Assembly (NCBI GenBank): GCA_002811645.1
Contig: PDIP01000016.1
Span: 176,782 to 200,178, forward strand
DNA from: Corallochytrium limacisporum
Lineage: Eukaryota; Opisthokonta
Length of the DNA: 23,397 nucleotides
Direction of reading: 5' to 3'
This document shows, piece by piece, positions 17,344-23,397 of the stretch. The notes under the pieces are model-generated. The model was not told the DNA's origin, made no database searches, and saw only the letters and a list, made by a program, of their open reading frames with translations. The translations under genes were made by a program, and so were the position numbers. The first letter of the stretch is position 1. Each line of letters starts with the position of its first letter.

Positions 17344-19284
17344 ATGTCCTCAAATCTGCTCCGGAGGGTGCAGTTGAGGTCTCGTGCCGATGGTTCAGCC
17401 CCTTCTACTCCATCGACACCGGTATCAATGTACTCAACGCCAATGCATGCATCGGCAAAGTCAAATATGGCCGGAGAGCAGGTAGAAATCCGGGTCAACT
17501 ACCAAAGGATGCTGCGAGGACTGCTCTTCCGGGCCTGTATGGTGTCACTGGTTCTGAAATTCATGCTCCTGTGCACCTATCAGTCGACAGATTTTGAAGT
17601 GCACCGTAATTGGAAGGCCATAACCCACTCTCTACCGATGAATCGTTGGTATCACGAGTCAACTAGTGTCTGGACCCTCGACTACCCTCCATTCTTTGCC
17701 TTCCTTGAGTATTTGCTCAGTTGGCCCGCACGGCTCTTCGATCCACAAATGCTTGAAATTTCGGAAGCTCCATACCAGTCCTGGTCCGCAACAGTGTATA
17801 TGAATATCACGGTGATGGTGCTGGATGGTCTTTTATACATCTCGGCGATCGGCTTACTCCTGATCAAACCGATTAAACTGGGGCTGCAAGTGGAACACCA
17901 GACAGACGATGGCTGGCTCATCGCGCTGGTGTTCATGCCTGGGCTGTTCATTCTGGACCACATCCATTTCCAGTACAACGGCTTCATGGTCGGACTCCTG
18001 CTGCTGTCCCTTACCCTCCTCACGGAGACCCACAGGGACGGAGAAGTCCTGCTGGGTGCAGCCCTGTTTTCTTCGCTACTATGCATGAAGCACCTCTACA
18101 TAACTCTAGCACCCGCTGTGTTAATCCACTGTCTCACCAACTACGTGTTGGTTAATGGAGTAACTGAACGCGACCGCAGCATTGTAACTGTATCTGCAGG
18201 CTATCGCTTCCTGAGCCTCGCCCTAGTCGTCCTAAGCGTAGTTTTCCTGGCATTTAGCCCGTTTATTTTGCTCAGTGCCGACAGCCCCACGGGAGAGCTT
18301 GGGCAAATCTTTCGTCGTCTACTGCCGTTTGACGAGCGTGGACTGATACACACTTACTGGGCCGGCAATGCTTGGGCACCATACGTCGCAGTCGATCGTG
18401 TTCTGTCACGGTTTATTCGTTTGCTTCCGACATCGTTGCAGCATAGTGGTCTGTTCCCGATGTCGTGGCTCGCCCCCCCTGTTCCGTCGGGACTGACCCG
18501 GGGAATCATCGGCGAAGTTTTGTTCCACATCCTGCCAAGTCCGCGGCCCTGGCACTGTCTGCTATTAACTCTTGTATCCTCACTGCCTGCGCTGGCGCAG
18601 CTGTGCAACTGGAGCCATTCGAAGACGGATCGTGAGGCCGACAATGGCAAGCCGGCGATGGCTCCGCTTAATAGTCCCAGGCCCACAACACCCGGACTGC
18701 GCCGCGCTGGTGCAGTCACTGGAACAACCTCGGCGGCGAAAGCAAGTTCAACTGCCCTGTTTGAGGGCGCGATGCGCTGCAGTCTGTCAGCGTACTTCTT
18801 TGGCTGGCATGTCCACGAGAAGGCGAGTCTTACGTTCACAGTCCTGCTGCTTGCTCTGGCTGCACTACCGTTTCTCCGGAACGATGAAAGCACTCGGACT
18901 GGAAACAGGGACCGCCAACTTCGTGCCGACGCCCTGCTCGCAGTAGTGGGCTCCGCGATGAGCTACCTTCCACTGATTCCAGAATCCCCATCCAAGCTTG
19001 CAGCCCGAATGCTCATTGTATTTGGCGGCATTGTCACGCTCAAAGCGCTGCGCTTCCCGGACTTTGGGTCCGTGCCAGTCTTCCACCGAGTTCTCCTCAT
19101 TGGTTCTGTCATGGTCGAATTATTCTTCGTTTTTGTGCCGACACCTCTTGTACCGGAGAGACTTCAATCTATGGAGTTCCTGCCGTACCTCATTCACTCT
19201 CTCTACGCCGCCATGTGGACGACCCATCTGTGGCTGAGGCACTGCTGGATATGGGCACTGTCCCGTCCACGGGAACGAGAATGA
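17344..19284 (+). CDS. ALG8: ALG8-type dolichyl-P-glucose alpha-1,3-glucosyltransferase
   Basis: The 646-aa multi-span ER enzyme belongs to the ALG6/ALG8 family (GT57). ALG8 adds the second glucose to the lipid-linked N-glycan precursor from dolichyl-phosphate glucose in the ER lumen. The first lumenal loop carries STDFEVHRNWKAITHSLP (81-98) with the catalytic-type Asp83, then WTLDYPPFFAFLEY (110-123). Further landmarks are LDHIHFQYNGFM (204-215), CMKHLYITLAPA (247-258), RLLPFDERGLIHTYWAGNAW (325-344) and FFGWHVHEKA (485-494). DHIHFQYNGF and LIHTYWA fit ALG8 better than ALG6. Many hydrophobic spans are visible. A low-complexity Ser/Thr/Pro/Ala-rich insert lies at about 422-472. The frame is open to a GTG at 17281, but the first ATG is 17344. 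The N-terminal 45 residues are Ser/Pro-rich. The gene converges on the vinculin-family gene with an 85-bp gap. Confidence 0.95.
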   Translation: MSSNLLRRVQLRSRADGSAPSTPSTPVSMYSTPMHASAKSNMAGEQVEIRVNYQRMLRGLLFRACMVSLVLKFMLLCTYQSTDFEVHRNWKAITHSLPMNRWYHESTSVWTLDYPPFFAFLEYLLSWPARLFDPQMLEISEAPYQSWSATVYMNITVMVLDGLLYISAIGLLLIKPIKLGLQVEHQTDDGWLIALVFMPGLFILDHIHFQYNGFMVGLLLLSLTLLTETHRDGEVLLGAALFSSLLCMKHLYITLAPAVLIHCLTNYVLVNGVTERDRSIVTVSAGYRFLSLALVVLSVVFLAFSPFILLSADSPTGELGQIFRRLLPFDERGLIHTYWAGNAWAPYVAVDRVLSRFIRLLPTSLQHSGLFPMSWLAPPVPSGLTRGIIGEVLFHILPSPRPWHCLLLTLVSSLPALAQLCNWSHSKTDREADNGKPAMAPLNSPRPTTPGLRRAGAVTGTTSAAKASSTALFEGAMRCSLSAYFFGWHVHEKASLTFTVLLLALAALPFLRNDESTRTGNRDRQLRADALLAVVGSAMSYLPLIPESPSKLAARMLIVFGGIVTLKALRFPDFGSVPVFHRVLLIGSVMVELFFVFVPTPLVPERLQSMEFLPYLIHSLYAAMWTTHLWLRHCWIWALSRPRERE

Positions 19285-19369
19285 ACTTGTTCAAAGGAAG
19301 ATACATCGGTAATATAAGTACTGCTTGGAGTTTAATCTGTTGTAAAGTAATTGATGTTTTGCGAATCTC

Positions 19370-21979
19370 TTAAAATTTAGAGGCAGACTTGTATATGCGC
19401 TTCTCCCAGACCATTTTCGTGCCGTCCGGGTTGGAAACGAACTGGCCGGCGGGGATACGGATAGCGCAAATCTTGCAGTTAGTCACAGAGTCGGTGACCT
19501 GAGACATCATCTTCTCAGCACAGCCACACAGCTGGTCATCAGTAGCATCGTCCATGGGCATGGAGGCCTTGATGTTCGAAATAATCTTCAGCTGACGGGC
19601 CATGGTGACCAGAGGTTTCGTCTGAGTCATGAGCTCATCCTTCATGCGCTGGTTGCTGCAGATGTCGTGCACCTTGGTGGCCCAGACGACCAACTCCTCT
19701 GCCTTCTTGTACAGCTTCTGTGCCTGGGTGATGATGCCCTGTAGATCAGACTTCTCCCGGTGCTCACCAAGGACGCGCATTTCGGTGGCCATCTCCTGAG
19801 CGAGCTGGATAATGTAGTTGTTTTCCTTGTTGTACTGTCCGACAATCTGGTTGGCGACATCGTGGACGGCAGCAGCAATTCGATCTTCGGGCTTGGGCAG
19901 CTGGGCGAAGGCAGCGAGGTTGTCCTTTTCCTCGGCCTCTTTGCGCAAGCGCTCCTGTTCTTCCCGACGCTTGCGCTCCTCTTCCTCGCGGCGCTTGCGT
20001 TCCTCCTCTTCGAGCCTCTTGCGCTCTTCCTCAGCGAGACGCGCACGTTCCAGAGCCGCCAGACGCTCCGCTTCACGCTTGGCAGCGGCCGCCTCGAGGG
20101 CTGCAATACGGGCGTCAAGGTCAGTGTCAGGAGCGGTGACACCACTTGCGAGTTCGTTGACCATGCCTGCAATTTGGTTCGCCTCACTGACGGGCTTTTC
20201 AGCGGTCACCTCACCCTTGCTTGCTTTGACTGTGTCATCAAGGTAGGTCTGGCGAAGTCCCTTGAGCTCTTCGAGTTTGCTGCGAGCATAGTTCACGTCA
20301 GCGACCGCATCCGAGTCATCTTCTAGTTGCTCGTCCATGATAGCATTGAAGCGGTTAGCCGCGGTGTCAACTGCGTGAGCGCCCTGCAAGCCCTTACCCC
20401 AGGCACCGTCCTCAGCAAGGGTGTTGAAGTCGTTGACCTTGCGAGCAATAGACTTGGCCAAACGGGCCAGTTCCTTGCCCAAGGGGGTGGTCTTGTCGAC
20501 ATGAGCACCAATGCGCTCCAGGACAGGTCGTAGAGACTCAATGGTGTCCTTGTAAGCTTTGGTGGCGCTGGCATCCTCGGGGTCTTCCTCAGCGGCACTG
20601 GCTGCCTCGGTGGCGAGGTTCATGATTTCCTTCACATCACGGACATCGGCGGCCAGGTCCTCGCGGAGCTGTTCGCTCTTCACTGTAGGAGCAAAGGCAT
20701 CGATAGCGTGGCACAAGCGGTCAGTAGTCTTGGTAACCCACGGGGCGTGGTCACTGAGGAAGGCAGACATGGCTTCTCCCTTGCCTTCGCCAGCCTCGGG
20801 CATGTCTGCAACATTATCGACAGCGGCCTGGGCATCGGTGAGGGCGTCAGCCACCAGACTACGCAGGAACTCACGGAACTCCCGCTCGACCTTGTTGATC
20901 TTGAGATCAGCATTATCGAAGAGCTCATTCTTCTCCCAATCCTCCAGCTGCTTGCCAGAGCGCACCTTCGTCAGGGCTTCCCGCAGCTCGCCGTTCTTGA
21001 AACCAGTCAGTTCCTCAACTGCTTCAGACAGGGCCTTCATGTCTTCGGCATCCAGGCCGCTCTTGATCATAGCATTCTTGACCATCTTCAGGTAGTTGTC
21101 AATCTCACAGTCCAGCTGCTCCAGGCCGAGAGCTGTGTCAAGCTCTCCGGCGCGCAGCTTGGCCAAAGTGTTCATGAGGCCATCGTAAACGGAGTTGTAT
21201 GAAGCAGACTCCAACTCGTACTCCTCAACCAGCAGGAGGCGAGCAATCTCGTCCAGGCGCATTTTCATTACTTGAATGGCATTGCTCTTTGCACGCGTGG
21301 CCCGCACGCGCTGGCTGCGCTTCTGGCCCAAATTGTTCAGGTGTGTCTTCAAGGCAGACACGAGGAGGATCAGGTTGCCTCCGGTTCTCTCCTTCTCACG
21401 GCGCAGGCGGGCAGCATGGGCGTCGTCGGTTAGCTCCTTGCTGCGGGCCTCGACCTTCTGACCGACGGTGACGACTTCCTGAGAGGTCTTCTTCGTCTTA
21501 TCAACAGCATCGGCCACATCGTTTGCTGCATCCAGACCGTCCAGACGGATCTGGCAGCTGCGGATGATGGCAATGATCTTGCGCACACCCCAGCGGTCAT
21601 AGGCGTAGAGCATGTCGATTGTCGCATTTAGAATGTGGCGTAAAGAGCCTGTGAACTCACGCACCGCTTCCTGGTTCTTTTCATCCTCACTCACAATGGC
21701 CAATGCAGCTTCAAACTTCTTGCAATTTGTCTCCACTACAGCGCAAGAATCCTCCAGTTCTTTCTTTGAGTCCGGGTCACAATTAGGACCATTGATGATT
21801 TTGTGGGCCTCAGCTAAAAGATTCTGTACCTTGCCACCCATCGAGCTCAATTGATCGACAATTTCTTTGCTCACCCGACCGGCCTGCTCCATCAAGGCCA
21901 GCTGAGCGGCCTGACTCTCCAGGGGCTCCATGATCTCCTGGAGAGTCTTGGTGGTGATTCTCTGTTTCGTACCCGTCAT
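19370..21979 (-). CDS. Vinculin/alpha-catenin family protein with ER/K-type helical linker
   Basis: The 869-aa protein is almost entirely helical. The N-terminal region (about 8-260) matches the vinculin D1 head: TKTLQEIMEPLESQAAQL (10-27), then SLRHILNATIDMLYAYD (112-128) and VRKIIAIIRSCQ (132-143). The C-terminal bundle (about 695-869) matches the vinculin tail: NYIIQLAQEMATEM (721-734), TMARQLKIISNIKASM (792-807) and a terminal strap KMVWEKRIYK (855-864). Vinculin links adhesion complexes to F-actin. Between head and tail lies a Glu/Arg/Lys-rich repeat helix (about 624-686) where vinculin has a proline-rich strap. No FPPPP-type motif is seen. Length (869) is closer to alpha-catenin than to vinculin (about 1066), so the subfamily is open. 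The frame is open to a GTG at 22018, but ATG at 21979 is preferred. A TATA-like element lies about 60 bp upstream. Confidence 0.9.
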   Translation of the reverse strand: MTGTKQRITTKTLQEIMEPLESQAAQLALMEQAGRVSKEIVDQLSSMGGKVQNLLAEAHKIINGPNCDPDSKKELEDSCAVVETNCKKFEAALAIVSEDEKNQEAVREFTGSLRHILNATIDMLYAYDRWGVRKIIAIIRSCQIRLDGLDAANDVADAVDKTKKTSQEVVTVGQKVEARSKELTDDAHAARLRREKERTGGNLILLVSALKTHLNNLGQKRSQRVRATRAKSNAIQVMKMRLDEIARLLLVEEYELESASYNSVYDGLMNTLAKLRAGELDTALGLEQLDCEIDNYLKMVKNAMIKSGLDAEDMKALSEAVEELTGFKNGELREALTKVRSGKQLEDWEKNELFDNADLKINKVEREFREFLRSLVADALTDAQAAVDNVADMPEAGEGKGEAMSAFLSDHAPWVTKTTDRLCHAIDAFAPTVKSEQLREDLAADVRDVKEIMNLATEAASAAEEDPEDASATKAYKDTIESLRPVLERIGAHVDKTTPLGKELARLAKSIARKVNDFNTLAEDGAWGKGLQGAHAVDTAANRFNAIMDEQLEDDSDAVADVNYARSKLEELKGLRQTYLDDTVKASKGEVTAEKPVSEANQIAGMVNELASGVTAPDTDLDARIAALEAAAAKREAERLAALERARLAEEERKRLEEEERKRREEEERKRREEQERLRKEAEEKDNLAAFAQLPKPEDRIAAAVHDVANQIVGQYNKENNYIIQLAQEMATEMRVLGEHREKSDLQGIITQAQKLYKKAEELVVWATKVHDICSNQRMKDELMTQTKPLVTMARQLKIISNIKASMPMDDATDDQLCGCAEKMMSQVTDSVTNCKICAIRIPAGQFVSNPDGTKMVWEKRIYKSASKF
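19922..20107 (-). repeat. ER/K single-alpha-helix coding repeat
   Basis: This encodes residues about 625-686. The core consists of imperfect 7-8-residue repeats (EEERKRL, EEEERKRR, EEEERKRR, EEQERLRK). Acid blocks alternate with basic blocks i to i+4 and there are almost no hydrophobics, the pattern of stable single alpha helices. The DNA is correspondingly repetitive (CTCCTCTTC/GCGCTTGCG motifs), so slippage could change its length. Confidence 0.75.
20108..20296 (-). other. Region before the helical linker, vinculin-family gene
   Basis: This corresponds to residues about 562-624, a variable stretch between the head bundles and the charged helix. It reads as a normal part of the reading frame, with mixed polar helical composition. 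It is listed only to mark where recognisable head similarity fades. Confidence 0.3.
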
Positions 21980-22035
21980 ATTTTTCACTTTACACACAGT
22001 ATTCCGCACGACAGGCACGCACTAAACGCACACGC

Positions 22036-22044
22036 CTTTTTATA
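22036..22044 (-). promoter_or_regulatory. TATA-like element, vinculin-family gene
   Basis: On the minus strand the sequence reads TATAAAAAG, close to the eukaryotic TATA consensus, 57 nt upstream of the chosen ATG at 21979. If used, it would place the start of transcription about 25-30 nt before the ATG. It would also leave little or no leader for the alternative GTG start at 22018. Confidence 0.45.
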
Positions 22045-22422
22045 ATCAATAGGACACTGCCAGTAGATTGGTTTGCCCACTCCGATCAAGTACCAGAACA
22101 GAACAACAAACAATGCTGCCTGGGACTGACTGAAAGCGTGTCTACTCATTCCCAACCGCCACCGAAACCATTATTTCACAAATCACAATTCGGCCTCCCC
22201 TCAAAGAGAAGCGATCCCACCCCTGCTAGATCTGCTTTGTGTCTATTTCATAATACACCGACTAACAGTGGCTCTCATCCCATCTCTGTGGACGCCCCGC
22301 CGCGTTTGGACCCAACTTGCTAGCGGCCCCACACACCCACCCACCCAGGCCCGTGCGACGGGAGTGCTGGAGACCCTCCTCCCCAGCGAAACTCCGGAGG
22401 GAGTCGGGCCGGTCAACCAGCG

Positions 22423-22517
22423 ATTGGCCCCTTGTGCCCAATTCTGAGCTGTAATTGGTTGAAATCATCGCTTTCCCCTCCCTCCCCCTTCACCAGCCAA
22501 TTTCATTTCAAAATTGG
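22423..22517. promoter_or_regulatory. Cluster of four CCAAT boxes
   Basis: ATTGG occurs at 22423-22427, 22454-22458 and 22513-22517, and CCAAT at 22497-22501, four sites within 95 bp in mixed orientation. Clustered CCAAT sites are typical of NF-Y/HAP-dependent promoters. They lie 440-540 bp upstream of the vinculin-family ATG and may mark a bidirectional promoter. Confidence 0.4.
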
Positions 22518-23397
22518 GGGAAACGCCCCCACCACCTCCCGGAATCCAAACCACCAACATTTCTGCTAGGTCTTTCAGTCAATGAGCCAACGCCCCACCG
22601 TATCACCCAAACTCACCCCACCGGGAGGGTGGTTGGAGCGAAAAGGGGGGCCTATTTTATTTGGAAAGAGGGAATTTGTTGGTTGTTTTGCTGGTGGTGT
22701 AGGTTTTGGTCACTACTGGTAGGGGCGCACAAAATTAACGAAGGTGTGGGTGTGTTGAAAAACCTCGGACACTAAAGCCTTGCGGCCTCGCGACAGCGCG
22801 ACCCAACCGAACACCTTAGGTCAGAAATAAGGCTCTCCAATACGAGATTTTGATGATCCGGTTTACGATGCTGGATGCTCAGTGCCTGAGGTTACTGCGT
22901 GGCTTCGTACCTGTCCTCCATTGAGCGATGAGATTGGTGATCCACCTCGGTCCCCTCCGAAAGCGATGGAGATTCCAAGATCGAGCCACACTGCCAGCAC
23001 TCAAAACGTACGAAGCCGGCCAGAACCGATGGGACCAGCGCCCTGACGGGAGGTTGCGGTACATTTTAGACTTGAAATTTTTACGAAGGGATGGGCCCGT
23101 CGTTTCCCCCCCTACCCCCGCTGTACCCCCTTCGCTCGGAATTCGAAGGTTCCGGACTTGAGGCCAAGGGCTCGGCTTTCCTCTATACTGCGCGCAGCAA
23201 GCTCGTGGTAGCGTAGATTCAGTAAAATACCCAACACCTCAGAAAGAAAAATCAAGAGGCCGGACATCTCACGAAGGATCTGTGCAGCCAGGGACAATTG
23301 TTTTTTTTTTTTGCTTTTTTTGCCTTGGGCCTTCCCCCCCCCCCACCCCACTGCACCCGGAGAGTGAGATCTTGGCAAAGGGAGAGGCGTCCCCCCC

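Larger units (their letters stand above)
21980..23397. promoter_or_regulatory. Upstream region of the vinculin-family gene
   Basis: No further gene is recognised. Frames between 22138 and 23378 are short, overlap on both strands and cross homopolymers. The first 550 bp contain a TATA-like element and CCAAT boxes (listed separately; a further ATTGG is at 22067-22071). Toward the end are T12 at 23301-23312, a T7 run, C12 near 23333-23344 and a terminal C7 at the window edge. Confidence 0.55.

Noticed and set aside
21980-22018. GTG-initiated N-terminal extension of the vinculin-family protein
   Set aside because: It starts with GTG and would leave almost no leader after the TATA-like element. 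ATG at 21979 fits the family start.

Overview
The window looks like nuclear DNA from an intron-poor unicellular eukaryote. Ten protein genes can be supported, each as one uninterrupted ATG-to-stop reading frame of family-typical extent. The mix is a STRAD-type pseudokinase, a vinculin/alpha-catenin family protein, a soluble PX-Qc SNARE, ALG8, SKP1, OXNAD1 and a trimeric-type purine nucleoside phosphorylase. That mix suggests an opisthokont or close relative, perhaps a unicellular holozoan. This is inference from gene content only, and the species cannot be named.

Layout. Positions 1-5646 hold no gene I can support. This stretch contains simple repeats, G/C homopolymers, a 31-bp tandem repeat near 1401-1513 and four CTTGGCCAAG palindromes near 391-492. 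From 5647 to 21979 the ten genes alternate strand without exception: PNP (+), degenerate 3-beta-HSD-like SDR (-), PX-Qc SNARE (+), small membrane protein of mitochondrial type (-), STRAD-like pseudokinase (+), OXNAD1-like (-), LURP-one/tubby-fold protein (+), SKP1 (-), ALG8 (+), vinculin family (-). The five convergent 3' gaps are 85-245 bp. The four divergent 5' gaps are 600-1012 bp and hold the promoter-like material: CCAAT boxes, a G-quadruplex motif and a candidate uORF. Positions 21980-23397 are the upstream region of the vinculin-family gene, with a TATA-like element, a CCAAT cluster and homopolymers, but no further gene.

The genes are mainly unrelated housekeeping functions: purine salvage, ER N-glycosylation, SCF ubiquitin ligase, endolysosomal fusion, mitochondrial redox and adhesion/cytoskeleton. 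They do not form a pathway cluster. The most notable points are the perfect strand alternation; a probable dead SDR that is tail-anchored and ends in an ER-retrieval-like SDEL; a STRAD homologue that keeps more kinase residues than the animal protein; a vinculin-family protein whose head-tail linker is a charged ER/K-type helix instead of a proline-rich strap; and a SKP1 carrying the proline that is hydroxylated in Dictyostelium. No mobile element, tRNA, rRNA or CRISPR array was recognised.
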